Positions 16,413 through 25,768 are shown, counted from the first letter of the stretch. The stretch: 64,000 nucleotides of DNA from Sporosarcina ureae DSM 2281 (GCF_000425545.1 NZ_AUDQ01000006.1:62001-126000); one strand, 5' to 3'. Made by a program: numbers and translations. Notes: generated by a model not told the origin, from the sequence alone.

Positions 16413-17168
16413 ATGGAATGGCTCTATAGTATATTTTTCTTCCTTTACGGTATTACGTTCGGCTCGTTTTTTAACGTTGTCGGCATCAGGGTGCCGCTGA
16501 AGGAGTCCGTTGTGTCGCCTCCTTCTCACTGTACGACGTGTGATCGGAATTTGACGCCGGTTGATCTAGTGCCGGTTTTCTCTTACGTGTTCTTGCGTGG
16601 CAAGTGCAGAGGTTGTAAAGAGAAGATCAGTGCACTTTATCCCACGATGGAGTTGATCACAGGTGTATTGTTCGTTTGTGCGTACTTACACTTCGGATTT
16701 CAGTGGGAGCTCGTTGTAGCATTACTGTTTATTTCGATGTTGGTTATTTTAACGGTATCCGACCTGAAGTATATGTTAATTCCAAATAAAATCTTGTTGC
16801 CGTTTGGTATCGCGATTTTCATCTTGCGCTTCATCAGTCCGCTGACGCCATGGTGGGATAGCTTGCTTGGAGCGGCCGTTGGGTTCGGTCTGTTGCTGTT
16901 AATTGCGATCGTGTCGAACGGCGGGATGGGCGGTGGCGACATTAAGTTGTTTTTCGTTATCGGCTTAGTGCTCGGGACGATGCAGACGTTAGTGACACTG
17001 TTTCTCGCTTCATTAATTGGCGCGATTGTCGGACTGATCTTTTTGAAAAAGACGAAGCAAGGACGTAAGACGCCTGTGCCTTTTGGTCCTTCGATTGCGG
17101 TCGCTGCACTCATTGCCTATTTTTACGGCGAGCAGCTTGTCAGTTGGTATACAGGTTTGTTGAACTAA
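16413..17168 (+). CDS. pilD: Prepilin peptidase / N-methyltransferase
   Basis: 251 residues, polytopic. The N-terminal zinc-like domain has two CxxC pairs (CTTC, CRGC) near residues 35-75. The aspartyl protease residues lie in TVSDLKYMLIPN and NGGMGGGDIKLFFVIG (GxGD). It cleaves the leaders of the pilins in this locus and may also process ComG pseudopilins, because it occupies the position of comC of B. subtilis. The gene starts 11 bases after pilO. Confidence 0.95.
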   Translation: MEWLYSIFFFLYGITFGSFFNVVGIRVPLKESVVSPPSHCTTCDRNLTPVDLVPVFSYVFLRGKCRGCKEKISALYPTMELITGVLFVCAYLHFGFQWELVVALLFISMLVILTVSDLKYMLIPNKILLPFGIAIFILRFISPLTPWWDSLLGAAVGFGLLLLIAIVSNGGMGGGDIKLFFVIGLVLGTMQTLVTLFLASLIGAIVGLIFLKKTKQGRKTPVPFGPSIAVAALIAYFYGEQLVSWYTGLLN

Positions 17169-17185
17169 ATCGGTAAATGTTTATG

Positions 17186-17215
17186 GACGAGACGACAACA
17201 GTCTCGTCTTTTTTT
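17186..17215 (+). terminator. Rho-independent terminator after pilD
   Basis: Stem gacgagac / gtctcgtc with a seven-T tail marks the end of the pilus locus. Confidence 0.85.
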
Positions 17216-17259
17216 ACGTTCATTTTGGTAAGGTGGAAGAAAACTAGTGGAGTGATGGA

Positions 17260-17886
17260 ATGAATTTCCGCAGGACGTATTCAAAGAACATTGTGATTCG
17301 GGCGTTAGTGCAAGGAGTGGCGATCGGCTTGGTCGCGGTGCTAGTGATCGGGCTAACGATATCGACTACGGGAGGGAAAGAGGATAAGGCGAGTGAAACG
17401 GTGGCAACGACTGGGCCGAAGACAGAGGAGAAGGGAGGGGGAGTTGAGGGTGGAGATACGATGTTCGTCAAGCAGCATGGCGTGTTTTCTAGCCAGGAAG
17501 CAGCGACGGATTTCGTGGCCGAGAATCCGAGTCTCGCTAGTACGGCTGTCGTGTCAGCAGGCGGACAGTTCTATGTTTGGGGAGCGGTATGGCTGAAAGA
17601 GAGCGACGTCCTGTTGAAGGAAGGTGAGGATGCGTTTAAGAAGAGAATCACTGTCGTACCAGGCGCTTGCAAGTCTGCAGATGCCGGTGAGGTGAAAAAA
17701 GCATTGTTAGCCGAAGATCTATCGAAAATTGAATTGTCTAAGGATGGAAAAAATGCGAAGAAAGGTGGAGACTTTGCGAAGAAAGTGACCGCCATCACTG
17801 CGTTTACAAAGGATTCCTCTATCGCGAGGCTGCATCTGTTGGCACACTATTCGGACCAAGACCCATGCTTCAAAATTAAATTTTGA
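17260..17886 (+). CDS. SpoIIB-like membrane protein with SPOR-type domain
   Basis: 208 residues. A basic N-terminus (MNFRRTYSKN), one membrane helix (VAIGLVAVLVIGLTI) at about 20-36, a low-complexity linker, then a SPOR-like region (FVKQHGVFSSQEAATDFV ... GGQFYVWGAVW). Position between the prepilin peptidase and maf equals that of spoIIB in B. subtilis, which localises to the sporulation septum through its SPOR domain. It is shorter than the B. subtilis protein (about 330 residues). The identity relies on synteny plus topology. The last part has two cysteines. Confidence 0.65.
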   Translation: MNFRRTYSKNIVIRALVQGVAIGLVAVLVIGLTISTTGGKEDKASETVATTGPKTEEKGGGVEGGDTMFVKQHGVFSSQEAATDFVAENPSLASTAVVSAGGQFYVWGAVWLKESDVLLKEGEDAFKKRITVVPGACKSADAGEVKKALLAEDLSKIELSKDGKNAKKGGDFAKKVTAITAFTKDSSIARLHLLAHYSDQDPCFKIKF

Positions 17887-17971
17887 CCCCATATACGGGG
17901 GAAGAATTGAATTTTGCCCTTTTTTCAAATCGTGTAGAATAGCGTACACTATGAAAAAGGGGGTTGTTCCA

Positions 17972-18571
17972 ATGAAATTTATTAGTTTAAAACCTATCGT
18001 GCTCGCATCTTCTTCGCCGAGACGTAAGGAGCTATTGCAGCTAGCAGGAATTAATTTTTCGGTGAGGCCGAGTGATGTGGATGAGGATGTGCCGTTTACA
18101 CCCGAAGAGCCATATGAGTATGCGGTTCGTTTATCGGAGCGAAAGGCGCTTGCGGTATTTGAATCAGAAGAAGAGATCATCATTGCGGCAGATACGATTG
18201 TAGTGAAAGACGGCAAAGTATTCCCGAAGCCCGAAGATGACGCGCAGGCCATTGACTTCTTGATGGAGCTGTCTGGAGAGTTGCATGAAGTGATTACGGG
18301 TGTAACGATTCTGGCTAACGGTAAGACAATTCAGTTTGCAGGTTTGTCTCAAGTGAAGTTTAGGAAACTGGATGAAGAGCTCGTTTCCGCTTATGTAAAA
18401 TCAGGGGATGCTTCAGATAAAGCGGGCGCGTACGGCATCCAAACGCAAGGGATGCTGTTTGTGGAAAATATGGTAGGTGATTATCAAAACATCGTAGGGT
18501 TGCCGGTCAGTGATCTGGTCAACCGTATGCGCCAAGAAGGGTTGCTGATTTTAGAAGGCGGTGGCGCGTAA
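17972..18571 (+). CDS. maf: Maf-family nucleotide pyrophosphatase
   Basis: 199 residues. The N-terminal SSSPRRKELL motif and AADTIVV motif identify Maf, which hydrolyses dTTP/UTP and modified nucleotides and affects septation in B. subtilis. ATG at 17972 is preferred because AAAGGGGG lies eight bases upstream; ATG at 17951 overlaps that site. The stop TAA shares a base with the radC ATG. Confidence 0.93.
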   Translation: MKFISLKPIVLASSSPRRKELLQLAGINFSVRPSDVDEDVPFTPEEPYEYAVRLSERKALAVFESEEEIIIAADTIVVKDGKVFPKPEDDAQAIDFLMELSGELHEVITGVTILANGKTIQFAGLSQVKFRKLDEELVSAYVKSGDASDKAGAYGIQTQGMLFVENMVGDYQNIVGLPVSDLVNRMRQEGLLILEGGGA

Positions 18572-19269
18572 TGCCACTTGATCTGGCACCGCAAATGATG
18601 ATCCGCGATGTGCATATCGCTGACAGGCCCCGTGAGCGTTTGATACGAGAAGGGGCGAGCAGTTTATCCAACCAGGAGTTGATGGCGATCCTGCTGCGCA
18701 CAGGTTCACGCTCAGAGTCTGTTCTCGTACTCGCCAACCGTGTGTTGTCTACGATTGACCGTTTGCAAGATTTGAAAGAGCTAACAGTGGATGAGATGAC
18801 GAAGATTAAAGGGATTGGTGAAGCGAAGGCGGTGCAGTTACTAGCTGCAGCAGAACTCGGCAAGCGATTGTATCGGACTGCACCGCATGAACGGTATAAG
18901 ATCCGTTCACCTGAAGATGCCGCGAATTATTTGATGACGGATATGTCGTCGTTGAACCAAGAACACTTTGTTGTGTTATTCTTAAATGTTAAAAATGAAG
19001 TGCTACATAAGCAGACGATTTTCATTGGCAGTTTGAATTCTTCCATAGTACATCCACGCGAAGTGTTCCGTGAAGCGTTCAAACGTTCGGCTGCATCGAT
19101 GATTATTTCACATAATCATCCGAGCGGTGACACGACGCCTTCAAGAGAAGATATCGAAGTGACAAAGCGCCTGATGGAAGCGGGTCAGATCATGGGCGTG
19201 GATGTGCTCGATCATATCATCATCGGTGATCAGAAATTCATCAGTTTAAAAGACAAAGGTTACATATAA
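18571..19269 (+). CDS. radC: RadC / JAMM-family DNA repair-associated protein
   Basis: 232 residues. An N-terminal UPF0758/HhH region (MTKIKGIGEAKAVQLLAA) is followed by the MPN/JAMM metal site SHNHPSGDTTPSREDIE. The catalytic Glu is in the segment before. The biochemical role is unsettled despite the name. The start overlaps the maf stop by one base. Confidence 0.93.
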   Translation: MPLDLAPQMMIRDVHIADRPRERLIREGASSLSNQELMAILLRTGSRSESVLVLANRVLSTIDRLQDLKELTVDEMTKIKGIGEAKAVQLLAAAELGKRLYRTAPHERYKIRSPEDAANYLMTDMSSLNQEHFVVLFLNVKNEVLHKQTIFIGSLNSSIVHPREVFREAFKRSAASMIISHNHPSGDTTPSREDIEVTKRLMEAGQIMGVDVLDHIIIGDQKFISLKDKGYI

Positions 19270-19297
19270 AAACATGGATTTTGTCGCGAAAAAGTGG

Positions 19298-19323
19298 AGA
19301 GACTGGGAAATCAGTCTCTTTTT
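19298..19323 (+). terminator. Rho-independent terminator after radC
   Basis: Stem agagact / agtctct with TTTTT follows the maf-radC pair. Confidence 0.7.
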
Positions 19324-19354
19324 CGATGTTTTTTGCAAACTGGCCGGGAGATAC

Positions 19355-19383
19355 TGTAAATTAAGTTACCTTTCCGTTATAAT
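19355..19383 (+). promoter_or_regulatory. Sigma-A-type promoter for mreB
   Basis: TGTAAA (19355-19360), 17-base spacer, perfect TATAAT (19378-19383), about 56 bases ahead of the mreB start. Confidence 0.55.
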
Positions 19384-19438
19384 GTGGTGTATGCTTTTAA
19401 GAATACCGATGAAGGTTTGATAGAAAGGGAGAATTGAC

Positions 19439-20452
19439 TTGTTTGGTTTCAGATCAAGAAACGTAGGAATTGACTTGGGGACAGCCAATACTCTAGTTTT
19501 CATTAAGGAAAAAGGTATTGTGCTAAGGGAGCCTTCTGTTGTAGCGAAGAATACAACGACGGGTGAAATCGTTGCGGTAGGCAGTGAAGCCCATGCCATG
19601 ATCGGACGTACGCCGAGTTCAGTTGTGGCCATTCGCCCGATGCGAGAAGGAGTTATTGCAGATTTTGAAACAACAACTGCTATGATTCGACATTATTTAA
19701 AAGAAGCGCTAAAATCAGCAGGAACTTCATGGACGAAGCCGACTGTCATGGTTTGTGTACCTTATGGTATTACATCTGTTGAGCAACGCGCAGTGATCGA
19801 TGCTGCACGTCAAGCGGGTGCGAAAGAAGCATATACGATTGAAGAACCTTTTGCGGCTGCGATCGGTGCAGATTTACCAGTATGGGAACCAACCGGCAGT
19901 ATGGTCGTCGATATAGGTGGAGGTACGACGGAAGTAGCCATCATTTCTCTAGGTGGTATTGTTACAAGCACTTCGATCCGTGTAGGCGGAGATTCTATGG
20001 ATACCGCTATCATAACGTATATCCGAAAAGAATATAAATTGATGATCGGTGAACGTACGGCTGAAAACATCAAGATGCAAATTGGTTCGGCGTTTGATTT
20101 GGATAAGACGGAAAAGATGGATATCCACGGTCGCGACTTATTGACGGGTCTGCCGAAAACGATGGAAATTAATTCGCAGGAAATTACGAAAGCATTGAAA
20201 GAGCCAATGGATTTGATAATTGAAGGTATGAGAAAAACGCTTGAGCAGACACCACCTGAACTGGCGTCCGACGTCATGGAGCGTGGAATTGTCTTAACGG
20301 GTGGCGGTTCATTGCTTCGTAACCTCGATAAAGCTATTTCTGAGGAAACAAAAATGCCTGCATTTGTAGCAGGAGATACACTTGACTGTGTAGTAATTGG
20401 AACGGGTAAGGCTTTGGATAACTTAGAACTCATTAAGAAAATTCAATCATAA
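19439..20452 (+). CDS. mreB: Rod-shape protein MreB (actin-like)
   Basis: 337 residues. [10 protein letters not shown] phosphate-binding loop near residue 12, [17 protein letters not shown] near 160, [13 protein letters not shown] near 285. It forms membrane-associated filaments that direct the elongation machinery with MreC, MreD and RodA. TTG start behind AAAGGGAG. First gene of mreBCD-minCD. Confidence 0.97.
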   Translation: MFGFRSRNVGIDLGTANTLVFIKEKGIVLREPSVVAKNTTTGEIVAVGSEAHAMIGRTPSSVVAIRPMREGVIADFETTTAMIRHYLKEALKSAGTSWTKPTVMVCVPYGITSVEQRAVIDAARQAGAKEAYTIEEPFAAAIGADLPVWEPTGSMVVDIGGGTTEVAIISLGGIVTSTSIRVGGDSMDTAIITYIRKEYKLMIGERTAENIKMQIGSAFDLDKTEKMDIHGRDLLTGLPKTMEINSQEITKALKEPMDLIIEGMRKTLEQTPPELASDVMERGIVLTGGGSLLRNLDKAISEETKMPAFVAGDTLDCVVIGTGKALDNLELIKKIQS

Positions 20453-20476
20453 TATTAATTGGAGGAGATGTAGGCA

Positions 20477-21370
20477 ATGCCGCGTTTTTTTTCCAATAAA
20501 CGATTAATCATTTTATTAGTAGGAGTAATCGTCCTTGTGGCATTAATTGCATTTTCACTTCGCGACCGAAATCATGCAAATGTTCCGGAACAAGCAGTGA
20601 AGGATGTCGTAGGTTTTGGGCAGTCGCTTGTTACGAAACCAGCCCATTTTGTGACGGGACTTATTGAAAATATTGATACGATGCTTAATACATACGAAGA
20701 AAACAAACGATTAAAAAAGCGTCTGGAAACGTATGCCGCCATGCAAGCGGAGTTAGTGGATGTCAAAGCGAATAATGTGAAGTTGCGGGGAATCATTGAT
20801 AAACAAGAGGATCTGCGCGCATTTGAGCCAATTCAGTCCACAGTGATTTCACGCAATCCTGATCAATGGGAAGAGAAAATCATCATCGACAAAGGAACAA
20901 CGGCTGGAGTGGACGTCAATATGGCGGTCATGACGGCACAAGGCTTGATTGGGAAGGTCATTTTGTCCACTCCATTTACATCCACAGTCGAATTAATATC
21001 GACGGAAAATAGCGATTTCCGTGTGGCAGCAATGGTAGTTGGCGAAGAAGAAATGTTCGGTTTGATCGAAGGATACGATCGAACTTCTGGACAGTTAATC
21101 ATGAAGCGTCTAGATTCAAGCTTCAATGTAAAAAAAGGAATGCAAGTGATATCTTCAGGTCTCGGAGGAATCTTCCCTAAAGGTATTTTAATAGGGGAAG
21201 TAACCGAAGTTTCGACGGATGACTATGGTTTGACAAAACTAGCGTATATAAAACCAGCAGCTACTTTCTCACAACTAGATCACGTGATGATTGCGAAGCG
21301 AACCATGACAGTGGTTGACGGAACCGACGGAGGCAACTCCGCAGATGCAGAAGGGGACGATGAGTCATGA
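20477..21370 (+). CDS. mreC: Rod-shape protein MreC
   Basis: 297 residues. One N-terminal membrane helix (LIILLVGVIVLVALIAFSL), a coiled-coil near 65-110 and two beta-barrel domains with GLIGKVI and GLGGIFPKGILIGEV motifs. It links cytosolic MreB to cell-wall enzymes outside. The acidic tail (GGNSADAEGDDES) is overlapped by the mreD start by four bases. Confidence 0.95.
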   Translation: MPRFFSNKRLIILLVGVIVLVALIAFSLRDRNHANVPEQAVKDVVGFGQSLVTKPAHFVTGLIENIDTMLNTYEENKRLKKRLETYAAMQAELVDVKANNVKLRGIIDKQEDLRAFEPIQSTVISRNPDQWEEKIIIDKGTTAGVDVNMAVMTAQGLIGKVILSTPFTSTVELISTENSDFRVAAMVVGEEEMFGLIEGYDRTSGQLIMKRLDSSFNVKKGMQVISSGLGGIFPKGILIGEVTEVSTDDYGLTKLAYIKPAATFSQLDHVMIAKRTMTVVDGTDGGNSADAEGDDES

Positions 21371-21888
21371 TCCGATTCATCATTCCTTTAATTGCTATCC
21401 TGCTATTTTTCCTGGAACCCATTTTCAGTCTGTTTTCACCAATTGAAATTAACAGCGAGTTATACATCACGGTGCCTAGGTTCCTAATGGTCTATTTAAT
21501 TTTCATTGCGACGTATTATAATAGCAAGCGAGCGATTATTTACGGATTTGTCCTCGGACTGTTGTATGATATGTATCATATTGATATTATTGGATTATAC
21601 ACATTCATGTATCCGCTGATTTGTTACGTTGCGGCGTTAGTAATTCGACAAATTGAGCGTCATACCGTGACGGTTATGGTATTATCAGTAGTAATGATTG
21701 TGTTACTGGAATTGTTGTCGTACTTTTTTGCTAGTGTGATTGCGTTAACGTCTATTGATTTCGGCGAATTCTTCACGAGTCGACTCATTCCGACAATGAT
21801 TGCGAATTCATTATTTATCGTGATGTTCGGCTATATGTTCAAACAGATTACAGAGAAAAGATTTTTTCAAAAACAAGCAGGTTTTTAA
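21367..21888 (+). CDS. mreD: Rod-shape protein MreD
   Basis: 173 residues, highly hydrophobic, with about five membrane helices and the family GLLYDMYHIDIIGLYTFMYP motif near residues 66-85. It works with MreC in elongation. Start ATG overlaps the mreC stop. Confidence 0.93.
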   Translation: MIRFIIPLIAILLFFLEPIFSLFSPIEINSELYITVPRFLMVYLIFIATYYNSKRAIIYGFVLGLLYDMYHIDIIGLYTFMYPLICYVAALVIRQIERHTVTVMVLSVVMIVLLELLSYFFASVIALTSIDFGEFFTSRLIPTMIANSLFIVMFGYMFKQITEKRFFQKQAGF

Positions 21889-21907
21889 GTATTGTGAGGT
21901 GATGTAG

Positions 21908-22579
21908 GTGACGAAATCACAGTTGATAACGATAAAAGGAACAAAAGACGGCTTAGTATTACGATTAGATGACCATTGCGCATTTACCGAATTGCTAGGT
22001 GAGTTGAAAGAAAAAGTGCAGAGCAGCGTACTTGAAGGTGTGTCTGAAGTACAGTTGCATCTAGGACATCGTTATTGTGACGAGAAAGACATGAACAAGA
22101 TTCAATCGGTCATTCATACTTCCCCTCATTTGCGAGTTTCGAAGGTACATAGTGACGTCATTTCGTTAAAAGAGTGTGAGAGAAAGTTGATCGAGAAGCA
22201 GTCCGAAACCTATATAGGAATCGTTCGATCGGGTCAGGTCGTAAAAGCTGATGGCGATTTGGTCATTATCGGTGACGTGAATCAGAGTGCACAAGTCATT
22301 GCAGGCGGCAGTATTTATGTACTGGGCCGTGTCAAAGGCATTGCACATGCGGGAGCACAAGGCAATAAAGATGCAGTCATTGCTGCATCTTGGCTGGAAG
22401 CAACGCATCTGAAAATTGCGGATAAGATCGAGATCATGACCGACGAATTGACGATTCTTTCTGAGCAACCTGAAATGGAATGTGCGTATCTTCAAAAGAA
22501 TGGGCAGATTGCGATAGACCGTCTTCAGGAGCTCCGATATTTACGTCCGGACCTTGCTACATTTAAGGGAGGTATATAA
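21908..22579 (+). CDS. minC: Septum-site inhibitor MinC
   Basis: 223 residues. The N-terminal domain interacts with FtsZ; the C-terminal beta-helix domain (GDVNQSAQVIAGGSIYVLGRVKG) binds MinD. It blocks polar Z-rings. GTG start behind GAGGTGATG. It precedes minD by one base. Confidence 0.93.
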   Translation: MTKSQLITIKGTKDGLVLRLDDHCAFTELLGELKEKVQSSVLEGVSEVQLHLGHRYCDEKDMNKIQSVIHTSPHLRVSKVHSDVISLKECERKLIEKQSETYIGIVRSGQVVKADGDLVIIGDVNQSAQVIAGGSIYVLGRVKGIAHAGAQGNKDAVIAASWLEATHLKIADKIEIMTDELTILSEQPEMECAYLQKNGQIAIDRLQELRYLRPDLATFKGGI

Positions 22580-22580
22580 T

Positions 22581-23381
22581 TTGGGAGAAGCAATTGTCAT
22601 TACTTCTGGTAAAGGTGGCGTTGGAAAAACAACAACGTCAGCCAATCTTGGTACCGCTCTTGCGTTACAAGGGAAAAAAGTGTGTTTAGTGGATACAGAT
22701 ATTGGTCTGCGTAACTTGGACGTAATTCTAGGCTTAGAAAACCGGATTATTTATGATTTGGTCGATGTAGTGGAAGAGCGTTGTAAAGTTCATCAGGCCC
22801 TTGTGAAAGATAAGCGTTTCGAGGACCGATTGTTCTTGCTGCCAGCAGCTCAGACGACTGATAAGAGTGCTGTGAATCCGGAACAGATGAAAAAGCTTGT
22901 TTTAGAATTAAAACAAGATTATGATTATGTCTTGATTGATTGTCCTGCAGGAATTGAGCAAGGCTTTAAAAACGCGATTTCTGGTGCGGACCGCGCGATT
23001 GTCGTGACGACTCCAGAAATTTCTGCTGTGCGTGACGCGGACCGTATTATTGGACTGCTTGAAGCAGAAGAAGGACTGGAGCCGCCGAAATTGATCATCA
23101 ACCGCATTAGAAGCGGTATGATGGAAAGCGGTGAAACATTGGATGTCAATGAAATCACGACACATTTGTCGATAGATTTATTAGGTATCGTAATGGATGA
23201 TCAAAACGTTATATCTGCTTCAAATAAAGGTGAACCTGTCGTGATGGACCCGACAAACCCTGCTGCAATTGGTTATCGCAATATTGCACGACGAATCTTA
23301 GGTGAGTCTGTGCCATTAATGACGATGGAGAAAAGCAAAGCAGGATTCTTCGGCAAGATTAAGAACATGTTCAGCAAATAA
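22581..23381 (+). CDS. minD: Septum-site determining ATPase MinD
   Basis: 266 residues. The deviant Walker A SGKGGVGKTTTSANLG lies near residues 9-24, and the C-terminal amphipathic membrane-targeting helix is KAGFFGKIKNMFSK. It recruits MinC to the membrane. TTG at 22581 follows GGGAGG by a normal distance. Confidence 0.96.
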   Translation: MGEAIVITSGKGGVGKTTTSANLGTALALQGKKVCLVDTDIGLRNLDVILGLENRIIYDLVDVVEERCKVHQALVKDKRFEDRLFLLPAAQTTDKSAVNPEQMKKLVLELKQDYDYVLIDCPAGIEQGFKNAISGADRAIVVTTPEISAVRDADRIIGLLEAEEGLEPPKLIINRIRSGMMESGETLDVNEITTHLSIDLLGIVMDDQNVISASNKGEPVVMDPTNPAAIGYRNIARRILGESVPLMTMEKSKAGFFGKIKNMFSK

Positions 23382-23394
23382 TACAAACTTAAAT

Positions 23395-23425
23395 CTCAGT
23401 GCCTTTTATGGTACTGAGTTTTTTT
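23395..23425 (+). terminator. Rho-independent terminator after minD
   Basis: Stem ctcagtgcc / ggtactgag with a T tract closes the mre-min operon. Confidence 0.75.
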
Positions 23426-23481
23426 CATTCGTCATTTAATTCTCTCTCTTTTCATACACTGCAGGTAAGGGAGGGGACGTG

Positions 23482-24024
23482 ATGAAATGGAAAACAAAAT
23501 GGATCATCGCTATTGTGCTGATGGTGTCTGTTGTAGGTTTATCAAAACTGGAAGAACGCCAGTTAGTTAATATACCGATTACGCAATATGTGACGACAGG
23601 GAAAGATTTTGTGGTGATGAAGAAGTGGGTGTCTTCCTGGATGGCAGAAGATGAAGTCATCACGGTGTCCGGGGATTCCGTATTTAATCCGTTTGAGACG
23701 TACGAATCGTTCCAGCCCTATCAAGATGGTGCTATTATCTCGTATACTCAACCGATGTCGATTACTTCACAAGGAAGCGGGCTAGTCGTCTTTACAGGCT
23801 ATACAAGACAGTCAGGGAAGACGGTGACTGTTCAGTACGATAACGGTGATGAGGTAACGTATGGATTCGTAGGCTCGTTCTCGACGCTTCCATACACGGC
23901 TGTAAGGCTTGGGGATGAGATTGCGATGATGGACGAGGAAGCAGTATATATCCGCGTGAAACGCAATGGGATACCGCTAGAGCCTACTGTGCTGGCAACG
24001 TATATGTCAGGCGGTCAGCAATGA
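23482..24024 (+). CDS. spoIVFA: SpoIVFA-like sporulation protein (M23-like domain)
   Basis: 180 residues. One N-terminal membrane helix (WIIAIVLMVSVVGLSKL) and a C-terminal LytM/M23-like barrel (GSGLVVFTGYTRQSGKTVTVQYDNGDEVTYG) without the zinc His/Asp set. In B. subtilis SpoIVFA scaffolds the SpoIVFB protease and is about 264 residues, so this is a short form. ATG at 23482 is used behind GGAGGGG. It overlaps spoIVFB by four bases. Confidence 0.8.
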   Translation: MKWKTKWIIAIVLMVSVVGLSKLEERQLVNIPITQYVTTGKDFVVMKKWVSSWMAEDEVITVSGDSVFNPFETYESFQPYQDGAIISYTQPMSITSQGSGLVVFTGYTRQSGKTVTVQYDNGDEVTYGFVGSFSTLPYTAVRLGDEIAMMDEEAVYIRVKRNGIPLEPTVLATYMSGGQQ

Positions 24025-24638
24025 AGTATCGTATTCATCCGGTATTGTTGCCGATCTTTTTATTTTTCATGATCGTCGGTGGTGTGTCATTGTACGCGAT
24101 GCTCTTATTCTCTTTACTTTTTCATGAACTAGGACACGTATTGGCCGCTCGACACGTCGGGATGAAAATTAGGAGTTGTACAATTTTACCGTATGGAGGG
24201 GAATTGCAATTTGTTAATCGGCAACTGGCAAGTAAACAGCAACGGCTGATCGTGGCGCTCGGAGGACCTGTCGCGACAGCCGTTTTGTTAGTACTTGGCA
24301 TGTGTTTGACATTCCCGGGTGATGCGCAGTTTGTAAAGATTCAACTGATCTTGTTGAGTGTCAATTTATTACCGATTCTACCTCTTGACGGTGGACAAGT
24401 GGTGTCTGTTTTGCTGGAGACGGAGGCGACGAAATACACTACGCGCTCGAACTTCTTACTGTATTCCATCATCGTGTCTGCATCGCTATGTGCATTTTTC
24501 ACTGCATATTTGCCGGATAGTTTGCCACTCGTCATTATCACATCATTTTTAGCAGTGCAGAACATTATTTCCTATCGTTTTAGAAGGTACGAGCGGGTCT
24601 TTGAGCAGCTCACTAAAAAAGAAACTTCCTTCTTTTAA
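24021..24638 (+). CDS. spoIVFB: SpoIVFB intramembrane metalloprotease (short form)
   Basis: 205 residues, polytopic site-2 protease. The zinc motif HELGH lies near residue 36, and the second site NLLPILPLDGG near 115. It cleaves pro-sigma-K in the mother cell. B. subtilis SpoIVFB continues with a CBS domain to about 288 residues. Here the protein stops just after the last membrane segment (RRYERVFEQLTKKETSFF), so no CBS domain is present. Overlaps spoIVFA by four bases. Confidence 0.88.
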   Translation: MKYRIHPVLLPIFLFFMIVGGVSLYAMLLFSLLFHELGHVLAARHVGMKIRSCTILPYGGELQFVNRQLASKQQRLIVALGGPVATAVLLVLGMCLTFPGDAQFVKIQLILLSVNLLPILPLDGGQVVSVLLETEATKYTTRSNFLLYSIIVSASLCAFFTAYLPDSLPLVIITSFLAVQNIISYRFRRYERVFEQLTKKETSFF

Positions 24639-24696
24639 AAGATTATAGGAATAATGCTTGACCTGCTCTTTTCTATGTGATAATATTTTACTGTTA

Positions 24697-24793
24697 TTGA
24701 TTGTAGCACCCGTGCTACAACCGCACTAAACAGGTTCAAGTATTCGTAGGTTGAATCACCTGTCAAGGCGAGTCTGTATAATTAGAGGAGGTG
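24697..24793 (+). ncRNA. Ribosomal L21 mRNA leader
   Basis: Between spoIVFB and rplU lies a structured leader: hairpin tgtagca-cccg-tgctaca, then a second stem-loop around caggttcaa...ttgaatcacctg. Position and hairpins fit the Firmicute L21 leader, which is thought to give autoregulation by L21 or its neighbours. Boundaries are approximate. Confidence 0.65.
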
Positions 24794-24798
24794 CAAGT

Positions 24799-25107
24799 AT
24801 GTACGCAATTATTGAAACTGGTGGAAAACAAATCAAAGTTGAAGCAGGCCAAGAGATCTTCATTGAGAAGGTTGCTGGTGAAGCGGATGAAGTGGTAACT
24901 TTTGACAAGGTGCTAATGGTGGGCGGAGATGACGTTAAAGTCGGTGCTCCATTCGTAGAAGGCGCAACTGTAACAGGTAAAGTTGTCAAGCAAGGCCGCG
25001 CAAAGAAAATCGTTGTTTTCAAATATAAGGCAAAGAAAAACTACCGTAAAAAACAAGGACACCGTCAGCCATACACGAAAATCGTTATTGACGGAATCAA
25101 TCTATAA
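24799..25107 (+). CDS. rplU: 50S ribosomal protein L21
   Basis: 102 residues starting [18 protein letters not shown], with the C-terminal [20 protein letters not shown]-binding stretch. ATG at 24799 follows GAGGAGGTG; the in-frame ATG at 24751 lies inside the structured leader and is rejected. First gene of rplU-prp-rpmA. Confidence 0.97.
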   Translation: MYAIIETGGKQIKVEAGQEIFIEKVAGEADEVVTFDKVLMVGGDDVKVGAPFVEGATVTGKVVKQGRAKKIVVFKYKAKKNYRKKQGHRQPYTKIVIDGINL

Positions 25108-25113
25108 TCCGGC

Positions 25114-25440
25114 ATGATACATGTCAGAATTATGAAAGAGCCTTCTGGGCGCATCTCAGTTTTTGAGATGGATGGTCATGCAAACTTTGCTGAACACGGA
25201 CAAGATCTAGTTTGTGCTGGTGCTTCTGCCGTATCATTTGGTGCGGTGAATGCTATTATGCAATTGACTTCGATTGAACCTGATGTTGATCAAGGTGCGG
25301 ATGGTGGATACTTACGTGTGGCGTTTCCGGTAACGGATCAAGATGCGCAAGTTCAGCTGCTCCTGCAAGCAATGATTATTTCTTTACAAACGATTGAATT
25401 AGACTATGCAGATTATATAAAATTATCCTTTAAAAAGTAG
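25114..25440 (+). CDS. prp: Ribosomal-processing cysteine protease Prp
   Basis: 108 residues. His in DGHANFAEHGQD and Cys in LVCAGASAVSFG form the catalytic pair of the Prp family. Prp removes the N-terminal extension of L27 in Firmicutes. The neighbouring L27 has that extension, so enzyme and substrate are adjacent. Confidence 0.93.
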   Translation: MIHVRIMKEPSGRISVFEMDGHANFAEHGQDLVCAGASAVSFGAVNAIMQLTSIEPDVDQGADGGYLRVAFPVTDQDAQVQLLLQAMIISLQTIELDYADYIKLSFKK

Positions 25441-25452
25441 GAGGTGGCAGCT

Positions 25453-25746
25453 ATGTTACGTTTAGATCTTCAGTTTTTCGCATCGAAAAAAGGTGTAGGT
25501 TCTACTAAGAACGGTCGTGACTCACATTCGAAACGTCTTGGTGCTAAGCGCGCAGATGGACAAATCGTTTCTGGAGGATCAATCCTTTATCGCCAGCGTG
25601 GAACAAAAGTTCACCCAGGTGAAAACGTTGGTCGCGGTGGAGATGATACTCTATTCGCAAAAATCGACGGCGTCGTTCGTTTTGAACGTCTTGGCCGCGA
25701 CAAAAAGAAAGTCAGTGTCTACCCAGCAGCAACGCAAGAAGCTTAA
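25453..25746 (+). CDS. rpmA: 50S ribosomal protein L27 with cleavable N-terminus
   Basis: 97 residues. The N-terminal [14 protein letters not shown] has the Firmicute extension cut by Prp near LQFFA, exposing the tail that reaches the peptidyl-transferase centre. ATG at 25453 follows GGAGG; the upstream GTG at 25444 is not used. Confidence 0.96.
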   Translation: MLRLDLQFFASKKGVGSTKNGRDSHSKRLGAKRADGQIVSGGSILYRQRGTKVHPGENVGRGGDDTLFAKIDGVVRFERLGRDKKKVSVYPAATQEA

Positions 25747-25768
25747 TTGGATAGCGTGACGATGTGAA

